Assembly: GCF_001277995.1 (NCBI RefSeq)
Contig: NZ_CP009220.1
Span: 1,054,001 to 1,118,000, forward strand
DNA: 64,000 nt
DNA from: Corynebacterium deserti GIMN1.010
Lineage (GTDB): Bacteria; Actinomycetota; Actinomycetes; Mycobacteriales; Mycobacteriaceae
Reading direction: 5' to 3'
Shown: positions 24,235 through 32,726 of the stretch, one piece after another
Layout: every line of letters starts with the position of its first letter
How positions within the stretch are numbered: position 1 is the first letter of the stretch
Program-made: the position numbers and the translations under genes
Notes under the pieces: model-generated
Database searches by the model: none
What the model was told of the DNA's origin: nothing
What the model saw: only the letters and a program-made list of their open reading frames with translations

Positions 24235-26148
24235 GTGACCCATCCAGAGTTTCGTAACGTAGCGATCGTCGCGCACGTTGACCACGGAAAGACCACACTC
24301 GTTAACGCCATGCTTGAGCAGTCTGGTGTCTTCAGTGACCACGGCGAAGTTGCAGACCGTGTGATGGATTCCGGTGACCTGGAAAAGGAAAAGGGCATCA
24401 CCATCCTGGCGAAGAACACTGCCATCCGTCGTAAGGGCGCAGGCAAGGACGGCAACGACCTTGTTATCAACGTCATTGACACCCCAGGTCACGCCGACTT
24501 CGGTGGCGAGGTTGAGCGTGCACTGTCCATGGTTGACGGCGTTGTTTTGCTTGTCGACGCCTCTGAAGGCCCACTGCCACAGACCCGCTTCGTGCTGGGC
24601 AAGGCGTTGGCTGCCAAGATGCCAGTGATCATCGCGGTGAACAAGACTGACCGCCCTGACGCTCGTATTGACGAAGTTGTTGAAGAGGCACAGGATCTGC
24701 TCCTCGAGCTTGCTTCCGCACTTGACGATGAAGAGGCAGCCGCAGCAGCTGAGCAGCTTCTTGATCTCCCAGTTCTCTACACCTCCGGCCGCGAGGGCAA
24801 GGCTTCCACTGAGAACCCAGGCAACGGCAACGTTCCTGATTCCCCAGACCTGATGCCACTGTTTGAGACCCTCTACGAGGTTCTCCCAGAGCCAACCGCG
24901 AACATTGATGGCCCTCTGCAGGCTCACGTCACCAACCTTGACTCCTCCACCTTCCTTGGTCGTATCGGCCTGGTTCGTGTTCACGCAGGTACCTTGCGTA
25001 AGGGCCAGCAGGTTGCATGGATTCACTACGACGAAGAAGGCAACCAGCACACCAAGACCGCTAAGATCGCCGAGCTGCTTGCAACCGTTGGTGTGACTCG
25101 TGTTCCTGCAACCGAAGTTGTTGCCGGCGACATCGCTGCAATCTCCGGTATTGAGGACATCATGATTGGCGATACCCTCGCAGATCCTGAGAACCCTATT
25201 GCACTCCCTCGCATCACTGTTGATGAGCCTGCACTGTCCATGACCATTGGTGTCAACACCTCTCCAATGGCTGGCCGTGGCGGCGGAGACAAGCTGACCG
25301 CTCGTGTTATCAAGGCTCGCCTTGAGCAGGAACTGATCGGTAACGTGTCCCTCAAGGTTCTGCCAACCGAGCGTCCAGACGCGTGGGAAGTTCAGGGTCG
25401 TGGCGAAATGGCGCTGTCCATCCTCGTTGAGACCATGCGTCGTGAAGGCTTCGAGCTCACCGTAGGTAAGCCACAGGTTGTTACCCAGACCATCGATGGC
25501 AAATTGCACGAGCCTTATGAGATCATGGTCGTTGACGTACCTGCTGAGTACCAGGGCAATGTCACCCAGCTCATGGCAACCCGTAAGGGGCTCATGCAGA
25601 CGATGTCCACCACCCCGGGTTCTGACTGGATCCGCATGGAGTTCCGCATCCCAGCTCGTGGCCTCATTGGCTTCCGTACCACTTTCATGACGGAAACCCG
25701 TGGCACCGGCATTGCCAACTCCTACTCTGACGGCCTGGATGTGTGGGCTGGCGAAATCAAGGGCCGCGCCCACGGCTCCTTGGTTGCAGACCGCTCCGGC
25801 CAGATCACTGCATACGCTCTTACCCAGCTCGCAGATCGCGGTACCTTCTTCGTCGAGCCAGGCACCGAGACCTACGAAGGTGTCGTTGTTGGTTCCAATA
25901 ACCGCGAAGAGGATATGGACATCAACCCAACCAAGGAAAAGAAGCTCACCAACATGCGTGCTGCTTCCGCTGACACCACTGTCACCTTGGCTAAGGCTCA
26001 CAGCCTGTCCCTCGATGAAGCTCTTGAGTTCTGTGGCTTCGACGAGTGCGTTGAGGTTACCCCTGAGGTTCTTCGCGTGCGTAAGGTCATCCTTAACGCT
26101 ACCGAGCGTGGTCGTGCACGTTCCCGCGCAAAGAACTTGAACAAGTAA
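24235..26148 (+). CDS. typA: Ribosome-associated GTPase TypA/BipA
   Basis: 637 aa from GTG 24235, which has AGGAG ten bases upstream; ATG 24226 is only one base from that Shine-Dalgarno. The G1 motif AHVDHGKTTL lies near residue 16, the ITILAKNTA switch I region follows, G3 DTPGHADFGGEVER, G4 NKTDR, and the TypA-specific C-terminal part with TPRGS/NPTKEKKLTN-type sequence. It binds ribosomes and acts in stress- and cold-related ribosome assembly and translation. High proportion of preferred codons (highly expressed gene). Followed by an intrinsic terminator. Confidence 0.94.
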   Translation: MTHPEFRNVAIVAHVDHGKTTLVNAMLEQSGVFSDHGEVADRVMDSGDLEKEKGITILAKNTAIRRKGAGKDGNDLVINVIDTPGHADFGGEVERALSMVDGVVLLVDASEGPLPQTRFVLGKALAAKMPVIIAVNKTDRPDARIDEVVEEAQDLLLELASALDDEEAAAAAEQLLDLPVLYTSGREGKASTENPGNGNVPDSPDLMPLFETLYEVLPEPTANIDGPLQAHVTNLDSSTFLGRIGLVRVHAGTLRKGQQVAWIHYDEEGNQHTKTAKIAELLATVGVTRVPATEVVAGDIAAISGIEDIMIGDTLADPENPIALPRITVDEPALSMTIGVNTSPMAGRGGGDKLTARVIKARLEQELIGNVSLKVLPTERPDAWEVQGRGEMALSILVETMRREGFELTVGKPQVVTQTIDGKLHEPYEIMVVDVPAEYQGNVTQLMATRKGLMQTMSTTPGSDWIRMEFRIPARGLIGFRTTFMTETRGTGIANSYSDGLDVWAGEIKGRAHGSLVADRSGQITAYALTQLADRGTFFVEPGTETYEGVVVGSNNREEDMDINPTKEKKLTNMRAASADTTVTLAKAHSLSLDEALEFCGFDECVEVTPEVLRVRKVILNATERGRARSRAKNLNK

Positions 26149-26166
26149 GTTCATAAAGTTCTAGCT

Positions 26167-26211
26167 CTGGCCCGCTGTGTCCTTTGGGACTGGCGGGCCA
26201 GTAGTATTTTT
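26167..26211 (+). terminator. Intrinsic terminator of typA
   Basis: Stem CTGGCCCGC (26167-26175) pairs perfectly with GCGGGCCAG (26193-26201), with a nested GTCC/GGAC pair in the loop, followed by TAGTATTTTT. It lies 18 bases after the typA stop. Confidence 0.8.
26202..26207 (+). promoter_or_regulatory. Candidate -10 for a leaderless lpqW transcript
   Basis: TAGTAT fits the TANNNT actinobacterial -10 pattern and ends seven bases before the GTG start codon at 26215, so transcription would start at or within a base of the start codon. No Shine-Dalgarno is present before the GTG, in keeping with leaderless translation. The element overlaps the tail of the typA terminator. Confidence 0.45.
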
Positions 26212-26214
26212 GGG

Positions 26215-27717
26215 GTGAGATTAAGTGTTCGGGTTCTAAGCGTCGTCGCAAGTGCTTCCCTTTTGGTGGCTTGCCAGGCTAATCCAGGTCCAGCACCTGT
26301 TGAGGAGCCGACGATAACCACCACGGCAACGACAACGGCGACCACCACCGCAGGAGAGGAAGCGCCAGCGCAGGATCGGGAGACCATCAGCGTTGGAGTG
26401 GATCCGTTCCGCAATGGCTTCAATCCGCATTTGTTGGCTGATGATTCAGCTCTGGTGCGTGACATCGCCTCGTTGGTGTTGCCAAGTGCGTTTGTGGGCA
26501 ATCAGATGAACACGGATTTGCTGGATAATGTCGAGCAGATCGATGCAACTACCGTTCGTTACACCATCGCGCAGGAGGCGCAGTGGAGCGATGGTACGCC
26601 GATTACAGGCTCTGATTTTGAGTTCCTGCGTCGGTCCATTACATCCACCACAGGAGCTATCAACGAGACCGCATACAAAGCGATTTCTGTGATCAATACT
26701 TCCGGCGGTGGCAAGACAGTGGAAGTTGTCTTTGATCAGCCCATCGCAGACTGGCAACTGCTTTTCCGCAATCTGCTGCCCAGCCACTTGATTTCTGGCA
26801 ACTCCACCTTCCAAACAGCGCTTTATGATTCCATCCCAGCAGCTGGTGGACGTTATATGGTGCGATCGATCGACCGCGGGCGTGGCATAATTACGTTGTC
26901 GCGCAATGATCGTTTCTGGGGAGACAACCCCGCCCATGTGGAGGTCTTGTCCTTCCACAGCGTCAATTCGTCATCCCGGGCAGGCGAATATTTGCGTACG
27001 GGTCAGAGTTCTTTCATGAACCTCACACCGCGCGAAACACTCGTGGACACCCTCAACCTGGTGCCGGATACAGAAGTCCGCGTTTCGGACACTGAGCGCA
27101 CATTGGAGCTGGTATTTAACGCCGAAGCGCTGGCACCGCAGCAGCGCGCGTACCTGGCAACGCTTATCGACGTCCCCCTTGCTGCCCGTCTTGCCGGCGG
27201 GCGAAGCTCAAATCTGAGTGTGGCGCAGACGATGGAGTTTGGCGTCGATAAGCCCGAAATACCTGAGCTGCGCATCGCCGCTGATCCCGCCGACGACGCT
27301 GGTTTGGCAGCCGCTCGGGCGTACGTGGATATGCTGGCACGGGATGGAATCCAGGCTCAGGTTGTGACTACAGACTTGCCTTCGGCGATGGAGGGCGATT
27401 TTGAAGCGATCATCACCTGGACCCAGAACGCGACTAACTCGGTAACGCTATCGGATCGTTATGCCTGCGGGGTCAATTTGGCCAAGTGGTGTGCCGATGA
27501 CACCACGGAGTACATCAATAGTGTGCTGGCCGGCGATATTGCCTTTGATCCGTCTTGGGAGCAAAGTTTCAATCAGGCTAACGCACTACGGATTCCGATC
27601 CTGCATGAGAGCAGGGTAGAAGCAAAGAACAACGGTATCGTTGGGCCTACTGATGAAAGTTGGCCTGGTGGTATCGCAAGTGCATCACAATGGAGGAAGA
27701 ATGACCTTGCACAATAA
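26215..27717 (+). CDS. lpqW: LpqW-like lipoprotein with oligopeptide-binding-protein fold
   Basis: 500 aa. Lipoprotein signal: hydrophobic VVASASLLVAC with lipobox LVAC (Cys at about residue 20), then a Thr-rich linker. The body has SBP_bac_5 features (NGFNPHLLADDSALVRDIASLVLPSAF, AQWSDGTPITGSDFEFLRRSI, PAAGGRYMVRSID, LSRNDRFWGDNPAHVEVLSFH). No permease or ATPase genes adjoin, as with mycobacterial LpqW (Rv1166), which lies just after typA and affects PIM/lipomannan/LAM synthesis instead of transport. This position-based analogy is my reason for the symbol. It overlaps mshB by 17 bases. Confidence 0.8.
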   Translation: MRLSVRVLSVVASASLLVACQANPGPAPVEEPTITTTATTTATTTAGEEAPAQDRETISVGVDPFRNGFNPHLLADDSALVRDIASLVLPSAFVGNQMNTDLLDNVEQIDATTVRYTIAQEAQWSDGTPITGSDFEFLRRSITSTTGAINETAYKAISVINTSGGGKTVEVVFDQPIADWQLLFRNLLPSHLISGNSTFQTALYDSIPAAGGRYMVRSIDRGRGIITLSRNDRFWGDNPAHVEVLSFHSVNSSSRAGEYLRTGQSSFMNLTPRETLVDTLNLVPDTEVRVSDTERTLELVFNAEALAPQQRAYLATLIDVPLAARLAGGRSSNLSVAQTMEFGVDKPEIPELRIAADPADDAGLAAARAYVDMLARDGIQAQVVTTDLPSAMEGDFEAIITWTQNATNSVTLSDRYACGVNLAKWCADDTTEYINSVLAGDIAFDPSWEQSFNQANALRIPILHESRVEAKNNGIVGPTDESWPGGIASASQWRKNDLAQ

Positions 27718-28600
27718 TGACCTTGCTGGCGCTCGGGTAGTGGCAGTTCACGCGCATCCTGATGATGAAGCCATCACCACCGGCGGTGTTCTGGCAGATC
27801 TCGCGACACGCGGCGCTGATGTCACAGTGATTACCTGCACGTTGGGTGAACAGGGAGAGGTGATTGGCGATACTTTTGCACAGCTCGTCAACGGCGATGC
27901 TGACCAATTAGGTGGCTTTAGGATCCATGAACTCTACGCATCACTCCAGATTCTGGGAGTACGCGGTATTCATTTGGGGGGTGCTGGTTGTTGGCGCGAT
28001 TCCGGCATGGTGGGCGATCCTGCAAACGATCACCCTCGGGCATTTATTCATTCTGGTGGCGCAGCGGTCGAACAGCTGGTGTCCCTCCTGGAGGCTCTTC
28101 GCCCGCATCTGCTGATCACCTATGGTCCCGACGGCGGTTACGGCCACCCAGACCATATTCGCGCGCATGAAATCACCCATGAGGCAGCAACAAGGGTGTC
28201 AGAAAAAGTCGGCGTACAGCGCATCCTGTGGGCCGTGACAGACCGTGCAGAACTCGAGGAAGGATTGGCTGCGATCACAGGCATTCCAGAAGGCTGGGGG
28301 ACAGGCTCACTGGCGGCTATCGATGATATAGATCTGGCCGTGGAACTTACCGACACCGTGTATGCCACAAAAGTAGAATCCATGCGCGCACACGCCACCC
28401 AGCTGTGGATAGCCGACGGTTCCACCTCCCTGACCAACCCCGTAGCTGCTTATGCTCAAACTACGCAAGCAAACCTCAAGGTGTGGGCACTGTCCAACCT
28501 CATCGCGCAACCCATCATGCGCCACGAACACTACCAACTTGGTGCCGGCATGCCACTGCCTGCTGACGCCACCGGTGTGTTGGATGGACTGGAGTTTTGA
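27701..28600 (+). CDS. mshB: Mycothiol biosynthesis deacetylase MshB
   Basis: 299 aa. Start ATG 27701 has TGGAGGAAG immediately upstream; the frame is open further upstream inside lpqW but without family features. Zinc motif AHPDDE at residues 18-23 and GGYGHPDHIRAHE (HPDH, about residue 148) supply the His/Asp/His ligands and catalytic base of GlcNAc-Ins deacetylase. It removes the acetyl group from GlcNAc-inositol, the second committed step of mycothiol, the main low-molecular-weight thiol of this group. The start overlaps the lpqW 3' end by 17 bases, suggesting coupled translation. Confidence 0.9.
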   Translation: MTLHNNDLAGARVVAVHAHPDDEAITTGGVLADLATRGADVTVITCTLGEQGEVIGDTFAQLVNGDADQLGGFRIHELYASLQILGVRGIHLGGAGCWRDSGMVGDPANDHPRAFIHSGGAAVEQLVSLLEALRPHLLITYGPDGGYGHPDHIRAHEITHEAATRVSEKVGVQRILWAVTDRAELEEGLAAITGIPEGWGTGSLAAIDDIDLAVELTDTVYATKVESMRAHATQLWIADGSTSLTNPVAAYAQTTQANLKVWALSNLIAQPIMRHEHYQLGAGMPLPADATGVLDGLEF

Positions 28601-28607
28601 TCACGCC

Positions 28608-29021
28608 ATGACCGAATCCAAGCCCGTTCGGAACAAGAGTTTCATTCACAGAAATTTAGGCACTGGGGAAGTCGTCGGAGGTCTTTTTTGGCTCAGCCTG
28701 GGAGCGCTCATTTCCGTGCTTTTAGAGGTCATTTATCTCGGCACACGTATCCCACTTCCCGGCGGTTCCTCCCTTGCATTTCCCTATACAATCGTTGTGG
28801 CTTTCCTATTTAATATGGTTCTGACCAGGACTTCCATACTATGGACCGATCATTGGTTAGCTAAGTTCACGCCCCTGATAACTTGGATTGTCGGATTCAT
28901 GGCATTGCTGGTGTGGACCGTTGTTGAAGGCGATCAATTAGTCCCCAACAATATCCGCACAGTTCTGCTACTTTTTGCTGGTTTTGCCGGTGGAATTTGG
29001 CCAGCGGTCAAGGCGAAGTAG
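28608..29021 (+). CDS. Small multi-pass membrane protein downstream of mshB
   Basis: 137 aa from ATG 28608, seven bases after the mshB stop. Four hydrophobic segments are visible (VVGGLFWLSLGALISVLLEVIYL, FPYTIVVAFLFNMVL, FTPLITWIVGFMALLVW, IRTVLLLFAGFAGGIWPAV). By position it corresponds to the membrane protein after mshB in M. tuberculosis (Rv1171). No known function. Probably co-transcribed with lpqW and mshB. The frame is open farther upstream within mshB, but that portion is not credible protein. Confidence 0.7.
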   Translation: MTESKPVRNKSFIHRNLGTGEVVGGLFWLSLGALISVLLEVIYLGTRIPLPGGSSLAFPYTIVVAFLFNMVLTRTSILWTDHWLAKFTPLITWIVGFMALLVWTVVEGDQLVPNNIRTVLLLFAGFAGGIWPAVKAK

Positions 29022-29092
29022 CATAATAAAACTGACAGAGAAACACCCAATTTTTCTAGCCCTTCAAAGTACCCAGGAGTTAACGAAATCCC

Positions 29093-29410
29093 ATGACTTA
29101 CACAATCGCACAGCCCTGCGTTGACGTCTTGGATCGTGCCTGCGTTGAAGAATGCCCGGTTGACTGCATCTACGAAGGTAAGCGCATGCTATACATCCAC
29201 CCGGATGAGTGCGTTGACTGCGGTGCTTGTGAGCCGGCATGCCCTGTTGAGGCAATCTTCTACGAAGACGATGTCCCAGATGAGTGGATTGATTACAACG
29301 ACGCCAATGCGGCATTCTTCGATGATTTGGGCTCCCCAGGTGGTGCTGCCAAGCTTGGACCACAGGATTTCGATCACCCAATGATCGCTGCGCTGCCTCC
29401 TCAGGCATAA
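29093..29410 (+). CDS. fdxC: 7Fe-8S/ferredoxin FdxC
   Basis: 105 aa. N-terminal cysteine pattern [17 protein letters not shown] (a [3Fe-4S]-type cluster site) followed by [15 protein letters not shown] (CxxCxxCxxxCP, [4Fe-4S] site), typical of the actinobacterial seven-iron ferredoxin FdxC. The remaining half ([18 protein letters not shown]) is acidic. Carries electrons in the cytosol. It lies eight bases before dapC, the same order as Rv1177-Rv1178. Confidence 0.93.
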   Translation: MTYTIAQPCVDVLDRACVEECPVDCIYEGKRMLYIHPDECVDCGACEPACPVEAIFYEDDVPDEWIDYNDANAAFFDDLGSPGGAAKLGPQDFDHPMIAALPPQA

Positions 29411-29418
29411 TCAAACGC

Positions 29419-30522
29419 ATGACATCTCGAACCCCGCTTGCTTCTGTCCTTCCTGATTTTCCCTGGGACTCCCTCGCTGACGCGAAAGCGAAGGCAGCGT
29501 CCCACCCGGACGGGATCGTGAATCTTTCTGTCGGCACTCCAGTTGACCCGGTCGCGCCCAGCATTCAGATCGCACTGTCAGAAGCAGCGGGGTTCTCTGG
29601 CTACCCACAAACCATTGGCACCAAGGGGTTGCGGGAAGCTATCAAGGCAGCGCTTTTGCGCCGCTACAACATGACTGAGCTTGTCGACGCCTCTGTTCTC
29701 CCCGTCGTGGGTACCAAAGAGGCCATCGCGTTGCTTCCCTTCGCATTGGGCATCTCCGGCACCGTGGTCATCCCAGAAGTTGCCTACCCAACCTACGAAG
29801 TCTCTGTTGTGGCAGCAGGTTGCACTGTCAAACGATCGGATTCTCTGCTCAAACTGGGCCCAGAGATCCCATCGATGATGTTTATCAACTCTCCCTCCAA
29901 CCCCACCGGCAAAGTCCTCGGCATCCCACACCTGCGCAAAGTGGTGAAGTGGGCTCAGGAAAACAATGTGATCCTCGCCGCCGACGAATGCTACCTTGGC
30001 CTTGGCTGGGACGATGAGAACCCACCAATTTCCATCCTGGACCCTCGGGTCTGCGATGGCGACCACACCAACCTGATCGCCATCCACTCCCTGTCCAAGA
30101 CCTCCAACCTGGCGTCCTACCGCGCAGGTTACCTCGTAGGCGATCAAACTCTCATCAGTGAGCTCACTGAAGTCCGCAAGAACTTGGGTCTCATGGTTCC
30201 GTACCCCATCCAGCAGGCCATGATCGCAGCGCTCAACGACGACGACCAAGAAGCCGGACAAAAACTCATCTACGCCAAGCGACGCGCCAAGCTCATGCGC
30301 GCCTTGCTGGAAGCAGGCTTTACTATCGACGACTCCGAAGCTGGACTCTACCTCTGGGCCACCCGTGGCGAGCCCTGCCGCGACACCGTCGATTGGTTCG
30401 CTGAACGCGGCATTCTCGTCGCTCCTGGCGATTTCTACGGCCCTCGCGGAACCGAACACGTTCGCGTCGCCATGACCGAAACTGACGAGCGGGTAGACGC
30501 CCTTTTTTCACGACTGAGCTAA
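29419..30522 (+). CDS. dapC: N-succinyldiaminopimelate aminotransferase DapC
   Basis: 367 aa, fold-type I PLP aminotransferase. The PLP lysine is in HSLSKTSNLASYRAGYL (SLSKxSN..xxR, around residue 232), with NSPSNPTGK, ADECYLGLGW and SVGTPVDPV as the other family motifs. It converts N-succinyl-2-amino-6-ketopimelate to N-succinyl-LL-diaminopimelate in the succinylase branch. Context: dapD and dapE occur within 6 kb downstream, fdxC immediately upstream. A short hairpin (AAACAG...CTGTTT, then AAAGCTTTTT) follows the stop. Confidence 0.9.
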   Translation: MTSRTPLASVLPDFPWDSLADAKAKAASHPDGIVNLSVGTPVDPVAPSIQIALSEAAGFSGYPQTIGTKGLREAIKAALLRRYNMTELVDASVLPVVGTKEAIALLPFALGISGTVVIPEVAYPTYEVSVVAAGCTVKRSDSLLKLGPEIPSMMFINSPSNPTGKVLGIPHLRKVVKWAQENNVILAADECYLGLGWDDENPPISILDPRVCDGDHTNLIAIHSLSKTSNLASYRAGYLVGDQTLISELTEVRKNLGLMVPYPIQQAMIAALNDDDQEAGQKLIYAKRRAKLMRALLEAGFTIDDSEAGLYLWATRGEPCRDTVDWFAERGILVAPGDFYGPRGTEHVRVAMTETDERVDALFSRLS

Positions 30523-30590
30523 ACAGGACTACGCTATTACTGTTTAAAGCTTTTTATGTTAGTTAGATTTATGTTGTTGAAAGAGGCCCG

Positions 30591-31157
30591 TTGAGTTCCG
30601 AGCAAAAAACCTGGGGTTTCCGCTTTGTGAGAGCTTCCAGACAGTTCATCAAGTTCGGAATTGTCGGCGGATCCGGCACCCTGGTGAATCTAGTGATTGC
30701 AGCCCTGTCCAAAAAGATCGCTGGATGGTCGGCAGACATTCACGAAGGCGATGCCTTCATGAATCTCCTTGGCACGGAATTTCATATCCGCTGGTACCAC
30801 GTCTTCATGACCATCGCATTCCTAGTGGCCAACACGTGGAATTACCAGCTCAACAGAATGTGGACTTTCAAGACCTCCACGATCGTTTCCTGGTGGCGCG
30901 GATTCTTCCCATTCCTGGCCACGGGTCTGGTCGCCTTCGTGGTCAGCCAGGTCACCGCGACGCTGCTCATGAACGAGACGTCACCCATCGCGTTGTCTTC
31001 CGAAATTTTCGACGACTCCACGGGATTCCGCACGAAGTTCTACTGGGCTCTGGTCATTTCCATCTTTGTTTCCATGCCGGTGAACTTCTTCGTCAACAAG
31101 TACTGGACTTTTAGAAAGCGTACGACGCGCGTCGTCGTCGAGTCCGAGCCGGTTTAA
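30591..31157 (+). CDS. GtrA-family membrane protein
   Basis: 188 aa starting at TTG 30591, with AAAGAGG eight bases upstream. The pattern RQFIKFGIVGGSGTLVNLVIAAL near the start and YYQLNRMWTF / VNKYWTFRKR motifs are diagnostic of GtrA, four-helix membrane proteins that move or anchor lipid-linked sugars in polysaccharide and arabinogalactan synthesis. A stretch of about 65 residues between helices 1 and 2 is longer than usual. It is monocistronic, with a terminator after it. Confidence 0.85.
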   Translation: MSSEQKTWGFRFVRASRQFIKFGIVGGSGTLVNLVIAALSKKIAGWSADIHEGDAFMNLLGTEFHIRWYHVFMTIAFLVANTWNYQLNRMWTFKTSTIVSWWRGFFPFLATGLVAFVVSQVTATLLMNETSPIALSSEIFDDSTGFRTKFYWALVISIFVSMPVNFFVNKYWTFRKRTTRVVVESEPV

Positions 31158-31165
31158 GCTTTTCC

Positions 31166-31197
31166 AAGACGGCGTAGCCTTCGGGTTGCGCCGTTTT
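31166..31197 (+). terminator. Terminator after the gtrA-like gene
   Basis: A stem formed by GACGGCGTAGCC and GGGTTGCGCCGTTTT (31168-31195) with a short TTC loop, a few mismatches, followed by TTTTATG, nine bases after the stop codon. Confidence 0.6.
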
Positions 31198-31348
31198 ATG
31201 CTACCTTTCCCCATTAGCCAACCACGAGGCGATTTAAGCGGGCAGACGTTTAGAATGAGTATTCCATTGAGCTGGGCTCTAAAAACCTCTTAGAATGGCG
31301 CACAAAGCATCACTGCTTTCGCATGTATGGGCGGTTTATTGTCGAGCT

Positions 31349-31472
31349 GTGCCGATCGCACGGACATTTCTCGGACCCTCTAGAATCCGTGCGATTGGCA
31401 CATATTTTCGACTTATTTTGTGCCGATCGCACGGATTATCTGACATTCCAAAATGATCCGTGCGATTCGCAC
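31349..31472. repeat. Tandem pair of long inverted repeats (REP/BIME-like element)
   Basis: Four copies of a 16-base unit alternate in orientation. GTGCCGATCGCACGGA occurs identically at 31349-31364 and 31420-31435; its inverse occurs at 31386-31402 (TCCGTGCGATTGGCACA) and 31457-31472 (TCCGTGCGATTCGCAC), each with one or two changes. In both pairs the arms are separated by exactly 21 bases and the pairs repeat every 71 bases, so each half can form a long-stem hairpin. Each arm also contains its own near-palindrome (GTGCGATTCGCAC). Lies in a 630-bp gene-poor interval between gtrA-like and dapD. Confidence 0.85.
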
Positions 31473-31593
31473 CGTGTATCGGCAGTGCCGCCCCCTTTGG
31501 CTCCCTTTCGGACTCAAGACGGGCTCACCACAGGTCCTGATTTAAGGCTCCGAGCGTGTCAGATGCGCACAGCCTTGATCATTCGGTTAAAAG
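31473..31593. other. Non-coding sequence between repeats and terminator
   Basis: No credible gene or RNA motif is seen; a GTG/ATG-started open frame across 31323-31796 lacks family features and runs through the hairpins. Confidence 0.4.
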
Positions 31594-31634
31594 TAACCGC
31601 TGATCTGCCACACCATAGATCAGCGGTTATTTTT
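31594..31634. terminator. Strong bidirectional terminator downstream of dapD
   Basis: A perfect 13-bp stem (TAACCGCTGATCT at 31594-31606 with AGATCAGCGGTTA at 31617-31629), ten-base loop, followed by TTTTT on the plus strand and CTTTTAA on the minus strand. It can end dapD transcription (minus strand) about 160 bases after its stop and anything transcribed rightward through the repeat region. Confidence 0.85.
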
Positions 31635-31792
31635 GCGCAGCCTTCCAGTCGGAGACCGCCTCGACCGTCCGGAAACGGCGGAGCTATCCCGGTACCCTGG
31701 CCACGCCCTCCCTTTACAGCGAACAGGGCAGTCGCCGTGGATGTGGAGCAGGTGGTCACGAACCGAGCGCACCACCAACACCAACGAAATGA
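31635..31792. other. GC-rich stretch after dapD, no gene recognised
   Basis: About 155 bases of unusually GC-rich sequence between the terminator and the dapD stop codon. Both strands have short open frames, none with recognisable features; it could be a remnant of a lost gene, but nothing identifiable remains. Confidence 0.35.
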
Positions 31793-32698
31793 CTAGTTAG
31801 CGTGAAGGTCAGCGTTTAGTTCGACGACCTTGGAGTTTGGCACTGCCACAACCTGACCGCTGACGGAGTCGCGGCGGAAGATCAAGCCGTTGGAGCCTGC
31901 GAGGGAGGAAGCCTTCACCAGTTCGCCGCCGACAAGCACCTTGGTGCCGGCTGTGACGTAGAGGCCGGCCTCGATGATGCAGTCGTCGCCAAGTGGGATT
32001 CCGCAGCCTGAGTTTGCGCCGAGGAGGCAACGCTTGCCCAGAGAAATGACGTGCTGTCCACCACCGGACAGGGTGCCCATGATGGATGCGCCACCGCCAA
32101 CGTCGGTGCCGTCATCAACGGTGACACCAGCGGAAATACGGCCTTCCACCATGGAGGATCCAAGGGTACCAGCGTTGAAGTTCACGAATCCTTCGTGCAT
32201 GACGGTTGTGCCTTCGGAAAGGTATGCGCCGAGGCGGACACGGTCAGCGTCACCAATGCGCACGCCTGATGGAACAACGTAGTCAACCATGCGTGGGAAC
32301 TTGTCCACGCTGTACACCGTCACCTGTCCACGGCGTGCCAGGCGAGCGCGGGTGAGCTGGAATCCTTCAACGGCGCATGGTCCGAAGTTGGTCCAGACAA
32401 CGTTGGTGAGCAAGCCGAAGATGCCGTCGAGGCTGACCTCGTGTGGGCGGACCAGGCGATGGGAGAGGAGGTGGAGACGCAGCCATGCGTCGTAAGCATC
32501 GGCGGGTGCGGTCTCGGTGTCAATAGAGGTGTTGACGATGGTGCGGGTTACTCCGCGGTCTGCGTCGTCACCGGTGAGTTCTGCAAGTTCTGGGACATCG
32601 GAAAACCCGGCTCCCAATTGTGGGGCCGGGTACCAAACGTCGAGGACGTCGCCGGAGGTGGTTATGGTTGCAATTCCTGTTGCGGATGCTTGAGTCAT
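31793..32698 (-). CDS. dapD: Tetrahydrodipicolinate N-succinyltransferase DapD
   Basis: 301 aa of the actinobacterial DapD type. A left-handed beta-helix of hexapeptide repeats occupies about residues 140-260: [42 protein letters not shown]. The glutamate in MVEGRIS corresponds to the catalytic Glu of M. tuberculosis DapD, and [14 protein letters not shown] is the glycine-rich succinyl-CoA loop. Uses succinyl-CoA to acylate tetrahydrodipicolinate. Monocistronic or with the permease upstream (28 bases). DapC and DapE nearby complete the branch. Confidence 0.9.
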   Translation of the reverse strand: MTQASATGIATITTSGDVLDVWYPAPQLGAGFSDVPELAELTGDDADRGVTRTIVNTSIDTETAPADAYDAWLRLHLLSHRLVRPHEVSLDGIFGLLTNVVWTNFGPCAVEGFQLTRARLARRGQVTVYSVDKFPRMVDYVVPSGVRIGDADRVRLGAYLSEGTTVMHEGFVNFNAGTLGSSMVEGRISAGVTVDDGTDVGGGASIMGTLSGGGQHVISLGKRCLLGANSGCGIPLGDDCIIEAGLYVTAGTKVLVGGELVKASSLAGSNGLIFRRDSVSGQVVAVPNSKVVELNADLHAN

Positions 32699-32726
32699 AC
32701 CCTCCAGAATAATTTCTGTCGCCAGA

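Noticed and set aside
24211..26154. A long open frame antisense to typA (about 650 codons)
   Set aside because: It mirrors typA codon structure on the other strand, has no family motifs and a composition of a shadow frame; typA is unmistakable.
29578..30459. A 293-codon frame antisense to dapC
   Set aside because: Fully within dapC, no start-site or domain support.
31349..31472. CRISPR array
   Set aside because: The 16-base units alternate in orientation with equal loops; there are no direct repeats with unique spacers of constant length and no cas genes.
31323..31796. A 157-codon plus-strand frame across the repeats and terminator
   Set aside because: It runs through two hairpins and an intrinsic terminator and lacks a Shine-Dalgarno or any family likeness.
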